From Bradyrhizobium macuxiense (GTDB taxonomy: Bacteria > Pseudomonadota > Alphaproteobacteria > Rhizobiales > Xanthobacteraceae): 64,000 bases of DNA. The position numbers and the translations under genes are program-made. Under the pieces are notes generated by a model. The model worked only from the letters and a program-made list of their open reading frames with translations, did no database searches and was not told the origin of the DNA. Shown piece by piece: positions 44,488 through 53,437 of the stretch (its first letter is position 1; each line of letters starts with the position of its first letter). The stretch spans positions 172,570-236,569 of the forward strand of contig NZ_LNCU01000036.1 of NCBI RefSeq assembly GCF_001542415.1, in the 5' to 3' direction.

Positions 44488-45651
44488 CTAATAGCTGCGC
44501 GGCAAGCCCATGACGTGCTCGCCGATATAGTTGAGGATCATCTCCCGATTCAACGGCGCGGTCTTCAGCAGACGCACGAATGGGTAGAGGTCGAAGATGC
44601 CATATTCCTTGGTGAAGCCGTTGCCGCCGTGGCACTGGATTGCGGTATCCACGGCCTTGATGCCGGCATCTGCTGCGGCGAGCTTGGCCATGTTGGCGAA
44701 CTCGCCGGCTTCGCGGCCTTGATCGAAAGTCCATGCCGCCTTCAGCGTCATCAGCGAGGCCAGCTCGACATCGGTGCGCGCACTCGCGAGCGGATGCTGC
44801 AGGCCCTGATACGCACCGATCGGCACATCGTTAAAGACCTTGCGTTCGCTTGTGTAGGCGACGGCGCGGTTGAGCGCATAGCGCCCAAGGCCGCAGCAGA
44901 TCGAGCCGACCAGGATGCGCTCGGGATTGAGGCTCTTGAACAGGATGCCAAAACCCTTGTCGATTTCGCCGACGACGTCCTCCGGGCCGAGTTCGACCTC
45001 GTCGAAGAACAACTGCCATTGGGTCTCGGGCGCGGGGATGCTCACGGGGATGTACTGCTTCTGGACGCCCTTGGCCTTCAGGTTGACGATGAAGAGCGTG
45101 AAGCCTTCCGTCTTGCGCTGCACTTCTGTGTGCGGCGTGGTGCGGGCCACGACCAGCGCATAGTCCGAGCCGTCGGCGTCGGTGATGAAGGTTTTCTGTC
45201 CGCTCAGTGCAAAGCGGTTGCTGCGCCGTTTCGCGACAGTTGCGGTGCGGATGGTGTTGGTGCCCGCATCAGGCTCGGTGATCGCGAAGCAGAAGCGGGT
45301 GTTGCCCCGGCATGCATCGGGCAGATAGCGCCTCTTCTGGGCCTCGGAGCCGTACTTGGCGATAAAGCCGAGGCTCATCGCGGCACCGACGACGAGGTTC
45401 AATAGCGGGATGCCGTTGTTGGAGAGACCTTCGAGAAACAGGTGCATCTCCACCATGCCCTGGCCGGCGCCGCCATATTCCTCCGGCACCATGGTTCCGA
45501 CAAAGCCGTCCTCCGCGATCTGCCGATAGAGGGCTTCGGGGAAGACGCGCTTCTCGGCGCATTCCATCCAGTATTTGCGGTCGAACTTCCGGGCGATCGC
45601 GTCGCCATAGTCGAGAACCTGCCGCTGCTCCTGCGTGAGATCGAAGTCCAT
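44488..45651 (-). CDS. Acyl-CoA dehydrogenase
   Basis: The 387-residue FAD enzyme has the family fold: LTQEQRQVLDYGDAIARKF helix start, CFAITEPDAGTNTIRTATVAKR at the flavin site, LNPERILVGSICCGLGRYALN, and QCHGGNGFTKEYGI near the C-terminus. The C-terminal segment APLNREMILNYIGEHVMGLPRSY is typical of a group tied to branched or terpenoid acids. It makes an alpha,beta double bond in an acyl-CoA. GGAGGACGC precedes the ATG, and an operator palindrome lies upstream. It leads the carboxylase operon. Confidence 0.93.
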   Translation of the reverse strand: MDFDLTQEQRQVLDYGDAIARKFDRKYWMECAEKRVFPEALYRQIAEDGFVGTMVPEEYGGAGQGMVEMHLFLEGLSNNGIPLLNLVVGAAMSLGFIAKYGSEAQKRRYLPDACRGNTRFCFAITEPDAGTNTIRTATVAKRRSNRFALSGQKTFITDADGSDYALVVARTTPHTEVQRKTEGFTLFIVNLKAKGVQKQYIPVSIPAPETQWQLFFDEVELGPEDVVGEIDKGFGILFKSLNPERILVGSICCGLGRYALNRAVAYTSERKVFNDVPIGAYQGLQHPLASARTDVELASLMTLKAAWTFDQGREAGEFANMAKLAAADAGIKAVDTAIQCHGGNGFTKEYGIFDLYPFVRLLKTAPLNREMILNYIGEHVMGLPRSY

Positions 45652-45732
45652 GCGTCCTCCCTAGACGGCACGTCGACGTACTGATCGGCACGATCATTCT
45701 TAGGCGGCGGGGCCGTCGACTTCAATGACAAA

Positions 45733-45750
45733 ATCTAACGTTTGTTAGAA
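45733..45750. promoter_or_regulatory. Operator-like palindrome, site 1 (acyl-CoA dehydrogenase operon)
   Basis: ATCTAACGTTTGTTAGAA lies about 80 bases before the acyl-CoA dehydrogenase start. It differs from the perfect TTCTAACA-N2-TGTTAGAA palindromes at 49002 and 51882 at two arm positions. It is the weakest of the three copies. The local TetR protein is the probable binder. Confidence 0.65.
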
Positions 45751-45787
45751 ATTGGTGCGGCAAATCAGGCCGCAGAGAGCAGGGCGA

Positions 45788-46207
45788 TCAGATATTGCGG
45801 AACCGCGGCAGGGTCACCTCGTCCGTGACCTTTTCGAGGGCGAGCTCGACCGGCATGTCGAAGGTCACTTCATCAGGAGGCCCGCCGGTATAGGTGCTGA
45901 TCATCCGCGGCCCTTCCTCCAGCTCGACCAGCAAGACAGCGTAGGGCAAGTCGGCCTTGAACGCCGGTCCGGGGGCGCGGTGAACGACGCTGAAAGAATG
46001 CACCTTGCCGCGTCCGCTGGCGGGACGATGTTCCAGCTCTTCGCGCCCGCAGGCGCGGCAGGTGGCCTGCTGATAGTATTGCACGTTCCCGCAGGCCACG
46101 CAGTGCTGAAGAAGCAGTTGGCCATCACGCAGGCCGCGCCAGAAGGCGGCCGTGTCGGCGTCGGGCGTTGGCAGCGGCTTGCGGGCAGCTTCCTCGGCTG
46201 AGATCAC
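45788..46207 (-). CDS. DUF35 zinc-ribbon/OB-fold protein
   Basis: The 139-residue protein has a rubredoxin-like zinc ribbon, Cys-Val-Ala-Cys then Cys-Arg-Ala-Cys about 13 residues on (near residues 37-53), and an OB fold ending VTLPRFRNI. Such proteins bind acyl-CoA and work as partners of thiolase-fold enzymes, for example ChsH2 with Ltp2 in steroid side-chain degradation. The GTG start overlaps the stop of the thiolase-like gene (GTGA), supporting a complex between the two. Confidence 0.9.
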   Translation of the reverse strand: MISAEEAARKPLPTPDADTAAFWRGLRDGQLLLQHCVACGNVQYYQQATCRACGREELEHRPASGRGKVHSFSVVHRAPGPAFKADLPYAVLLVELEEGPRMISTYTGGPPDEVTFDMPVELALEKVTDEVTLPRFRNI

Positions 46208-47385
46208 AGCGTGTCCTCCGTGCCGAGCACCGTCGTGGCGTTGGTGGCAAACCCGGCCCCGAGACTATGGACCAGGCCAAGTTTTGCACCCTCGACCTGG
46301 CGCGGTCCGCAGTCGCCGCGCAATTGCGCGACCACCTCGTGGAAGTGAAACAACGATCCGGGAATGCCGGAATGGGCGAACGAGAGCAGGCCGCCATGGG
46401 TGTTGGAGGGAATCTTTCCGCCATAGGTCATCTGTCCGTCGGCGACGAAGCGTCCACCTTCTCCCTTCGGGCAGAAGCCGAGGTCTTCCAGCATCATGAT
46501 CACGGTGCCGGTGAAGCAGTCATAGACGCCGGCGACATGCATGTCGTCGGGAGCATAGCCTGCCATCTTGTAGGCGCGCCGGCTGGACTCAACGGCGCCC
46601 GTCACCGTCAGCGACGGCATCAGGAAGATGTGTTCGTGCGTGTAACATTCGCCGCCCCCGAGGATGTAGACGGGCTTCTCGATGCCGAGTGTCTTGGCGC
46701 GCTCCGCAGACATCAGAATGAACGCAGCACCTCCGTCCGAGATCAGCGAGCAGTCGAGCTTGTGATACGGCGTCGTCACCATGCCGGAGTTGAGGACGTC
46801 GTCTACCGTGATCGGCGTGGTCTGCTGCGCGCCCCGGGTCAGCGAGGCGTGGCGGCGCTGGGTGACCGCGACCTTCGCGAGTTGTTCGGGCGTGGTGCCG
46901 AACTCCTTCATGTGCCGGTGCGCCGTCATGGCGAAGGTGTTGGCGACGGGAATGCCGAACGGCATCTCGTATTGCTGGTCGCGGCTTTCCGTTAGGGATC
47001 GGAGCGCGAGGTCCGGGGTGAGACCGGTCATCAGGCTGTCCGCGGCCACCACGAGCACGACCTCTGCCAGTCCGCTACAGATTGCCGACGCGCCGATATT
47101 GAACATCGTGGCCGCCGTCGCGCCGGAAACCTGTAGGTTGTTGGAGAAGGTCGGCTGGATGCCGAAATACTCGCTGAAAGCCACGCTGAAGCGATGGAAG
47201 GGCGAGGCCATGGCGTGGCTCGACAGAACGCCGTCGATCTGGCTCTTGTCGATGCCGGCGTCGGCGACAGCCTTCTTCGCCGCATCGGCCGCGAGCCATA
47301 GCGGACTGCGGCCGGGGACCTTGCCGACGGGCGATTGCCCGATCCCGACGATGGCGACCTTGCCGCGGAGAGTGTCCTTGTTCAT
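46204..47385 (-). CDS. Thiolase-fold protein lacking the nucleophilic cysteine (SCP-x/Ltp-like)
   Basis: The 393-residue protein belongs to the lipid-transfer thiolase group: KVAIVGIGQSPVGK at the start, SLISDGGAAFILMS in the middle, NTHGGLLSFAHSGIPG and LGLVHSLGAGFATNATTVLG near the end. At the position of the usual nucleophilic Cys it has Thr90 (QVSGATAATMF). That, with the coupled DUF35 gene, resembles Ltp2-type retro-aldolases, which cut beta-hydroxyacyl-CoAs without forming a Cys-acyl intermediate. The activity is therefore more likely aldol cleavage than thiolysis, but this is inference. Its ATG overlaps the synthetase stop. Confidence 0.88.
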   Translation of the reverse strand: MNKDTLRGKVAIVGIGQSPVGKVPGRSPLWLAADAAKKAVADAGIDKSQIDGVLSSHAMASPFHRFSVAFSEYFGIQPTFSNNLQVSGATAATMFNIGASAICSGLAEVVLVVAADSLMTGLTPDLALRSLTESRDQQYEMPFGIPVANTFAMTAHRHMKEFGTTPEQLAKVAVTQRRHASLTRGAQQTTPITVDDVLNSGMVTTPYHKLDCSLISDGGAAFILMSAERAKTLGIEKPVYILGGGECYTHEHIFLMPSLTVTGAVESSRRAYKMAGYAPDDMHVAGVYDCFTGTVIMMLEDLGFCPKGEGGRFVADGQMTYGGKIPSNTHGGLLSFAHSGIPGSLFHFHEVVAQLRGDCGPRQVEGAKLGLVHSLGAGFATNATTVLGTEDTL

Positions 47386-48917
47386 GGCGCGACCTTGGTG
47401 AGGCGGGTTTCGAGCTCGTGGCGCTGCACCTTGCCGCTGGTCGAGCGCGGGAAATCGGCGAAGTCGATGAAGTGAAACTGCCTCGGACGCTTATAGCCGG
47501 CGAGATCGCGCCGGCAGAGCTCGACGAGCTCGGCCTCCGTCAGGCTGTCGTCCCGGCATGCAACGAACGCCACCGGCACCTCGCCCCATTTGGCATCGCG
47601 TGCCCGCACCACGGCGACCTCCGTGATCCGCTTGTCGGTCAGGAGGACGCGCTCGATCTCGGCGGGGTAGACGTTCTCGCCGCCGGACTTGATCATGTAT
47701 TTGGCGCGGTCGACGAAATCGAGCGTGCCGTCCTCATTGCGGCGGAACACATCGCCCATGTGGAACCAGCCGCCGCGGAAGTCGCGCGCATTCACCTCGT
47801 CCGCCTGCCAATAGCCGGAAAATACCGTGCCGCCGCGGATGGCGAGCTCGCCCGGATCGCCGAGTGACACCTCATTGTCGGCGGGATCCACCAGCTTGAC
47901 CTCGCAGAAGGCGTTCTGGCGTTTCGAGAGCCGCGTCGGCGCGACGCCGATCGGGATGAGATCCCGCGTGGCGGGCGGTAGCCCGGTCTCGGTCGAGCCG
48001 AAGCTGTTGAGATAGGGCGCCTTGATCAGTTCGGTCGCCGCCGCAATCGCATGCGGCGGCACCAGGTCGGCCATCGCACCGCAGACGCGTACGCCCTTTG
48101 CGATTGTTCGTTCCGCTCGCATGCTCTCGACCAGTGCTTCCACCATGCCGGGGATCAGCACCAACCAACCGATGTGATGCGAGCTGATTGCCTGCAGCAA
48201 AGGTTCGATCCGGAAGCCGTCGATGATCACGACCGTGCCACCGCGCAAGAGCGTGGCGAGGCCGTGGTCGGTGGAAGCCATGTGGAACAGCGGAGCCCAG
48301 GCGACGAAGCTCTCGGATGTCGTGATCCCGAGTTCCGACGTGAAAACCAACGCGCGCATGATCATCGCGCGATGCGAGATCACGGCACCCTTGGGCAGGC
48401 CCGTGGTTCCGCTGGTGTAAAGGATAACGAGCCCGTCCTCGGGCTGGGCCGTCGGAGGAATGCCGCGAGCATCCTGCTGTGCGAGAAGGCGTTCATACTG
48501 CGGGCCCAGCTCGATTTGCGGACAGGAGGGTCGGGATCCCAGCGAAGCCGCCAGATCGGGTTCGACGACCAGCAATTTGGGCGAAACAAGCTCGACGCAG
48601 TAAGCGAGCTCGCGTGGCGACAGGCGCCAGTTCAGGCATGCGGTGATGCCGCCGAGATTGGCGGCGGCGAGCTCGATCTCGAAATATTCGGGGCGGTTGC
48701 GGGAGAGCAGGGCGACCCGGTCGCCGCGCTGGAGTCCCTGCGCCGCCAGCATGGCGCTGGCGCGGCTGACGCGGTCGAGAAGTTCGCCGTAGCTGATGCG
48801 CCGGTCGCGGTATTCGATGGCGATCGATCCCGAATTCAGCGCAGCATACGTGCTGAAGAGTGCGCCGACGGTCGCGATGGAGCCCGCGCGCGCGGGAAGG
48901 TTATCCTGGCCGGTCAT
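47382..48917 (-). CDS. Acyl-CoA synthetase (AMP-binding)
   Basis: The 511-residue ligase has the ATP motif LYTSGTTGLPKGAVISH, the NSFGSTETG loop, WFHMGDVFRRNEDGTLDFVDRAKYMIKSGGENVYPAEIE, and the catalytic C-terminal Lys in RSTSGKVQRHE. It makes an acyl-CoA from an acid, ATP and CoA, probably the entry step for this operon. Its start lies 85 bases from the perfect palindrome at 49002, which it shares with the divergent hydratase gene. Confidence 0.92.
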   Translation of the reverse strand: MTGQDNLPARAGSIATVGALFSTYAALNSGSIAIEYRDRRISYGELLDRVSRASAMLAAQGLQRGDRVALLSRNRPEYFEIELAAANLGGITACLNWRLSPRELAYCVELVSPKLLVVEPDLAASLGSRPSCPQIELGPQYERLLAQQDARGIPPTAQPEDGLVILYTSGTTGLPKGAVISHRAMIMRALVFTSELGITTSESFVAWAPLFHMASTDHGLATLLRGGTVVIIDGFRIEPLLQAISSHHIGWLVLIPGMVEALVESMRAERTIAKGVRVCGAMADLVPPHAIAAATELIKAPYLNSFGSTETGLPPATRDLIPIGVAPTRLSKRQNAFCEVKLVDPADNEVSLGDPGELAIRGGTVFSGYWQADEVNARDFRGGWFHMGDVFRRNEDGTLDFVDRAKYMIKSGGENVYPAEIERVLLTDKRITEVAVVRARDAKWGEVPVAFVACRDDSLTEAELVELCRRDLAGYKRPRQFHFIDFADFPRSTSGKVQRHELETRLTKVAP

Positions 48918-49001
48918 CGTGTTTCCTCAAAGGACGCGCTGTCTTTGTCGACAATCTTGGTCCAAACTCCGAGCTTGCGAGGCCCGTCGATCGGTCCTAA
49001 A

Positions 49002-49019
49002 TTCTAACATCTGTTAGAA
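49002..49019. promoter_or_regulatory. Operator-like palindrome, site 2 (synthetase/hydratase divergent promoter)
   Basis: TTCTAACATCTGTTAGAA is a perfect 8-2-8 inverted repeat in the gap between the minus-strand acyl-CoA synthetase and the plus-strand enoyl-CoA hydratase. The same arms recur at 51882-51899. Size and symmetry fit a TetR-family operator controlling both directions. Confidence 0.75.
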
Positions 49020-49074
49020 AGAATTGATAGGCCGAACGCGCCGTGCGCGGCGAGGGAACAACGAGGAAATGCCG

Positions 49075-49884
49075 ATGTCCAACCGCTACGCCGCCTACAC
49101 CCGCCTCAAGCTCGATTATCCCGCCGAACGGATCCTGCGGCTGACCTTCGACCGGCCCGAGACCTACAATTCGGTCGATGCCGAGACCCACACGCAGCTC
49201 ACCAACATATGGCGGGATATCAACGACGACCCCGGCATCAACGCGGTCATCGTCACCGGCGCCGGCAAGGCGTTCTCGGCCGGCGGCGACTTCGAGCTCA
49301 TCAAGAGCATCCTCGACAATCCGGTCGCGCGGATGGCGACCTGGAAGGAAGCGAAGGATCTCGTCTACAACGTCATCAACTGCAACAAGCCGATCATTTC
49401 TGCGATCAACGGCGTCGCCGTCGGGGCCGGTCTCGTGGTCGGCATTCTCGCCGACGTTTCGATCTGCGGAAAGTCGGCGCGGATCGTCGACGGTCATACC
49501 AGGCTCGGCGTCGCCGCCGGTGACGTGGCCTGCATCATCTGGCCGCTGCTGTGCGGGCTTGCCAAGGCCAAGTACTATCTTCTGACCTGCAAGCCGCTGT
49601 CGGGCGAGGAGGCCGAGCGCATCGGGCTGGTGTCCCTGTGCGTCGAGGACGCCGATCTGCAGAAGACTGCCCTCGAGACGGCGCAGGATCTGGCGACCGG
49701 TGCGCAAAGCGCGATCCGCTGGACCAAATACGCGCTCAACAACTGGTTGCGCGTCAACGGACCGCTGTTCGATACGTCCACCGCACTGGAACTGCTGGGG
49801 TTCAGCGGTGTGGAAGCGCGGGAGGGGCTGGCTTCGCATCTCGAAAAGCGCAAGCCGTCATTCCCGCCGGATTGCCCGATCTGA
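49075..49884 (+). CDS. Enoyl-CoA hydratase/isomerase
   Basis: The 269-residue crotonase has RPETYNSVDAETHTQL, the oxyanion-hole segment VTGAGKAFSAGGDFELIKS, and KPIISAINGVAVGAGLVVGILADVSICGKSARIVDGHTRLGVAAGD. At the second catalytic glutamate position of true hydratases the sequence looks changed (HTRLGVAAGD), so isomerase or hydrolase activity is possible. I place the start at 49075, with GAGG eight bases upstream; ATG 49069 is close behind. It is divergent from the synthetase operon across operator site 2. Confidence 0.9.
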   Translation: MSNRYAAYTRLKLDYPAERILRLTFDRPETYNSVDAETHTQLTNIWRDINDDPGINAVIVTGAGKAFSAGGDFELIKSILDNPVARMATWKEAKDLVYNVINCNKPIISAINGVAVGAGLVVGILADVSICGKSARIVDGHTRLGVAAGDVACIIWPLLCGLAKAKYYLLTCKPLSGEEAERIGLVSLCVEDADLQKTALETAQDLATGAQSAIRWTKYALNNWLRVNGPLFDTSTALELLGFSGVEAREGLASHLEKRKPSFPPDCPI

Positions 49885-49887
49885 CAA

Positions 49888-51840
49888 TCAGCTCGCCGCG
49901 AGCTGCTGCCGGATCTGCGCGATCGCTTCGGGATTGGCCAACGCCGAGAGATCGCCCGGATCCTTGTTCTCGAACACGGCGCGCAGCACCCGGCGCATGA
50001 TCTTCATGTTGCGCGTGCGCGGCAGGTCGTCGACCAGGACGATCCTCTCGGGGCGATAGGATGCGCCCATGCCGCGCACGAGTGCGGCTGCGAGCTCATC
50101 GGCCAACCCGTTCGTGCCGGCGATGCCCGGCATGGGCACGCAGGCACAAACGATCGCCGAGCCCTTGACGGGGTGCGGAATGCCGAACACGGCCACCTCC
50201 GCGAGCTTGCCTGTTCCGATCAGGATGCCTTCGAGCTCCGCCGGGCCGGTGCGCTTGCCGGAAATCTTGATCGTGTCGTCCGACCTGCCGAGAATGTAGT
50301 ACAGGCCGTCATGTCCGCGCATGGCGAAGTCGCCGTGCACCCAAAGGCCGGGAATTGTGCTCCAGTAGCTTTCTAGGTAGCGCGCGTCGGCCTTCCACAG
50401 GCTCTTGGTCAGGCCGATCGAGGAGTGTCGGAGCACCAATTCGCCGACCTCGCCGTCCGCCACGCGCTTTCCGGACATGTCGACGATGTCGGCGCCCATG
50501 CCGAGCGCCGGGCGCGAAAACGCGCACGGATTCATCGGATGGTTGGATGTGCCGGTGAAGATGCAGCCGCCGATCTCGGTGCCTCCGGAGATATTGATGA
50601 TGGGGATGGCCTTCTTGCAGACATGCTCGAAGAACCAGGTCCAGGGCGTTTCGGTCCAGGCCTCACCGCCCGAAGCCGTGATCCGCAGGCTGGAGAGGTC
50701 GTATTTGTCGACCTCGTCGCCATAGCGCATCAGGCTGCGGACGATGGTGGGCGATACGCCAAGATAGGTCACCCGGTGATCGGCGATCAGGCGCCAGAAG
50801 CGTCCTGTCTCGGGGTAATCGGGCGTGCCTTCCGCGATCAGCAGGCTGCCGCCGGCAAAGCTCGGAATGCAGGCGCACATGGCGCCGACCATCCATCCCA
50901 TGTCGCTGAGGAAGAAGAAGCGGTCGGATGCCTTGAAGTCTCCGCAGATAATGATGTCGCGTGTTACCATAGTGCCAATGAAGCCGATATGGGTCCACAC
51001 GCATCCCTTCGGCTCGCCTGTGGTGCCCGACGTGTAGAGCAGGATCGCGGGATCTTCGGTCTGCATCTCGACGGTTGCGATGTCGCTCTCGGCCGTAGAC
51101 ACGATGTCGTGCCACCAGAGATCGCGGCCACGGCGCATCGGCGTCTCGATATCGAGACCGTCACGTTCGACCACGATCACATGGCGCACGCCGGGAACAG
51201 ACTCCAGTGCGACATCAAGCACCGGTTTGAGCGGGGCGGCAGTGCCCCGGCGCCAGGTTCCGCTCGCTGTTATCACCGCCTTGGCACCGCCATGGTTCAG
51301 CCGGGCCTCGATCGGGCTTGGACCAAAGCCCGAGAACAGCGGCATGACGATCGCACCGATCTTGAGGATGGCGAAGAACGTCACAAACGTCTCGGGCAGG
51401 TTGGGCATGTAGATGGCCACCACATCGCCCCGGCCGAGGCCGAGCTTGCGCAGCGCGCTCGCCAGCCGGTCGACCTCGGCGGCGAATGCCGCGTAGGTCA
51501 GGCTCCGCTGTTCGTTGCTATCTTCGCCTTCCCACACCAGGAAGGTTTGATCCCAGACCGGCGTGCCGCGATGCTTGTCGAGGCAGTTGAGGACGATATT
51601 GGTGGTGCCGCCGACGCACCAGCGCGCCCAGGGCTGGCCGCGCGACAGGTCAAGCATCTGATCATATTGCCTGTAGAACCTGACATCGCAGAACCGGAAC
51701 ACTTCCGCCATCAGCCATGCGGGGTCCGCATCCGCCTTGGCTGCCAATGCGCCGTAGTCCGGCTGGCCGGTGGCGCGCAGAAAGGCGGTGAGGTTGCTTT
51801 GTTCCACCAGCTCCGGCGGTGGCGTCCATAGATATGACAT
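49888..51840 (-). CDS. Acyl-/acetoacetyl-CoA synthetase-like AMP-binding enzyme
   Basis: The 650-residue enzyme is of acetyl-CoA-synthetase length: an N-terminal ACAS-like region with DLSRGQPWARWCVGGTTNIVLNCLDKH, the ATP motif LLYTSGTTGEPKGCVWTH, the NISGGTEIGGC loop, and the C-terminal Lys in PRTRNMKIMRRVLRAVF. Acetoacetate, acetate or propionate are typical family substrates; the true one is unknown. ATG 51840 is preferred over an in-frame TTG at 51849. It is convergent with the first hydratase and divergent from the second across operator site 3. Confidence 0.88.
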   Translation of the reverse strand: MSYLWTPPPELVEQSNLTAFLRATGQPDYGALAAKADADPAWLMAEVFRFCDVRFYRQYDQMLDLSRGQPWARWCVGGTTNIVLNCLDKHRGTPVWDQTFLVWEGEDSNEQRSLTYAAFAAEVDRLASALRKLGLGRGDVVAIYMPNLPETFVTFFAILKIGAIVMPLFSGFGPSPIEARLNHGGAKAVITASGTWRRGTAAPLKPVLDVALESVPGVRHVIVVERDGLDIETPMRRGRDLWWHDIVSTAESDIATVEMQTEDPAILLYTSGTTGEPKGCVWTHIGFIGTMVTRDIIICGDFKASDRFFFLSDMGWMVGAMCACIPSFAGGSLLIAEGTPDYPETGRFWRLIADHRVTYLGVSPTIVRSLMRYGDEVDKYDLSSLRITASGGEAWTETPWTWFFEHVCKKAIPIINISGGTEIGGCIFTGTSNHPMNPCAFSRPALGMGADIVDMSGKRVADGEVGELVLRHSSIGLTKSLWKADARYLESYWSTIPGLWVHGDFAMRGHDGLYYILGRSDDTIKISGKRTGPAELEGILIGTGKLAEVAVFGIPHPVKGSAIVCACVPMPGIAGTNGLADELAAALVRGMGASYRPERIVLVDDLPRTRNMKIMRRVLRAVFENKDPGDLSALANPEAIAQIRQQLAAS

Positions 51841-51881
51841 CGGCGACAACGTGCCCGTTGTTTTTGATCCGCTCCGGAGTA

Positions 51882-51899
51882 TTCTAACAGATGTTAGAA
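51882..51899. promoter_or_regulatory. Operator-like palindrome, site 3 (synthetase/second hydratase promoter)
   Basis: TTCTAACAGATGTTAGAA is a perfect 8-2-8 inverted repeat 16 bases before the hydratase ATG at 51916 and 41 bases before the divergent synthetase start. Its arms are identical to those at 49002-49019; only the two centre bases differ. Its closeness to the hydratase start suggests repression by blocking transcription. Confidence 0.75.
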
Positions 51900-51915
51900 A
51901 TGACGGAAGCGAACA

Positions 51916-52701
51916 ATGTCCGACCAGGAACCGGTGCGCTACGAGATCAGCGAAGGCGTCGCAACTGTGACGATCGATCGGCCGGAGCGCAAGAACGCGC
52001 TCTCCGTCGAAGCGATGAACGGCTTGACCGAGGCTTGGGCACGGGCGGAGGCTGATGCTGCAGTGCGCGCGATCATCCTGACGTCGACCGATTGCGGCGT
52101 GTTCTGTGCCGGCCTCGACCTCAAGCAGGCGGCGGAGATCAGGGCACGGGACGGCGTCGATATCCTGACCCTGATGCGGGACCCGATGCAGACCGCGATG
52201 CGGAAAGTGACGAAGCCGATCGTCGCGGCCATGACCGGCTCGCTGATGGCCGGTGGCATGATGCTCGCGCTGAAATCAGATCTTCGGGTTGGCCTGAGCG
52301 GCAGCCGAGCCGGGATCACCGAGGTCAAGATGGGGCGGGGCACGCCGTGGTCCGTGCCCATGCTCTGGATGTTGCCGCAACCATTGATGATGGAATTGGT
52401 GCTGACCGGCGAGACAATGCCGATCGAGCGTCTGGCCGCGCATGGCTTCCTCAACTACCTGGAGCCGACGCCGGATGCCGTGCGCGCCCGCGCCTTGCAG
52501 TTGGCGCGCGCAATCGTCGAGGGCGCGCCGCTGTCGGTGAAGGCCGCCAAGGCAACTGTGCTCGCGGCGATGGATCTCGGCTACGAACGAGGCGCGATCG
52601 AAGGCGACCGCCTGCATGTCGAGGTCTACGCCAGCCGGGATGCGATCGAGGGGCCGCGCGCCTTCGCCGAGAAGAGGAAGCCGAACTGGCAGGGACGCTA
52701 G
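51916..52701 (+). CDS. Enoyl-CoA hydratase/isomerase
   Basis: The 261-residue crotonase has RPERKNALSVEAMNGL, the oxyanion segment STDCGVFCAGLDLKQAAE, and KPIVAAMTGSLMAGGMMLALKSDLRVGLSGSRAGITEVKMGRG; the ITEVKMG segment carries the second catalytic Glu position. It hydrates or isomerises an enoyl-CoA in the pathway. It differs clearly from the hydratase at 49075. The TetR gene converges on it with a nine-base gap. Confidence 0.92.
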   Translation: MSDQEPVRYEISEGVATVTIDRPERKNALSVEAMNGLTEAWARAEADAAVRAIILTSTDCGVFCAGLDLKQAAEIRARDGVDILTLMRDPMQTAMRKVTKPIVAAMTGSLMAGGMMLALKSDLRVGLSGSRAGITEVKMGRGTPWSVPMLWMLPQPLMMELVLTGETMPIERLAAHGFLNYLEPTPDAVRARALQLARAIVEGAPLSVKAAKATVLAAMDLGYERGAIEGDRLHVEVYASRDAIEGPRAFAEKRKPNWQGR

Positions 52702-52710
52702 GGCGCGCCA

Positions 52711-53394
52711 TTACTTCTTGATGCCGTCAAACACCATCAGCTGGGTTCGCCGGGCAAGCTTGAGCACGTCGTCCTTGCTGTCGAGCCTGAACCACTCGAC
52801 GGTCCAGTTGAGTGCGCCAATGACGAAGATGCGAAGCGGCTCGATCTCGATGTCGGCGCGGATCTCGCCGGCTTTGCGCGCGTCGAGGAACAGCTTGTCC
52901 CAATAGCGCGCGTAGGCGCGCCGCAGCGGCCGATGCGGCTTCTTCAGATGCTCCTGCAATTGGCCGTAGATGCGGATGTTGGCCGAGGTGAAGTCACTGG
53001 ATTCCAGCAGCGCCACGAGATGAGCTTCGATCGCAAGCTCGATGCGCCGCCGGTAGGTTGCCTGACCGGCTCCTTTGACGGCGGCCTTCACCGATTCGAA
53101 GACGTGGCGTAGGCCGCGATCGAGGATCTCGTCCAGGATCGCTTCCTTGGAATCGAAATAATAGTAGATGCTGCCGGCTTCGATGCGGGCGGCGGCCGCG
53201 ATCTGGCGCAGGGTGGTTGCCGAGAAGCCCTGCTCGCGAAAGAGCTTGGCCGCCGAGTGCAGGATCAGGTTTCGGGATTTTTCAGCCTTCGTGGGAAGAC
53301 TTGCTTCCTGCTTCGCCACAGTGGCCTTCGGCGCACGCGGCCTGGAAGGCGCGTTGCCCTTTGATGCATTGCGCTGGCGGCCGCTGGAGTCCAA
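52711..53394 (-). CDS. TetR-family transcription regulator
   Basis: The 227-residue regulator has a basic, Pro-rich leader of about 35 residues, then the TetR helix-turn-helix (ILHSAAKLFREQGFSATTLRQIAAAARIEAGSIYYYFDSKEAIL, about residues 44-87) and a helical ligand domain like that of acyl-CoA-sensing FadR/KstR2-type repressors. It sits at the edge of the acyl-CoA cluster, whose promoters hold three matching palindromes. No copy lies before its own gene, so it may not repress itself. The ligand is probably a pathway acyl-CoA. Confidence 0.92.
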   Translation of the reverse strand: MDSSGRQRNASKGNAPSRPRAPKATVAKQEASLPTKAEKSRNLILHSAAKLFREQGFSATTLRQIAAAARIEAGSIYYYFDSKEAILDEILDRGLRHVFESVKAAVKGAGQATYRRRIELAIEAHLVALLESSDFTSANIRIYGQLQEHLKKPHRPLRRAYARYWDKLFLDARKAGEIRADIEIEPLRIFVIGALNWTVEWFRLDSKDDVLKLARRTQLMVFDGIKK

Positions 53395-53437
53395 TAGAAA
53401 CCGCCGTCTCTTCCACGTTGGCGATGTGATCCCGTCG

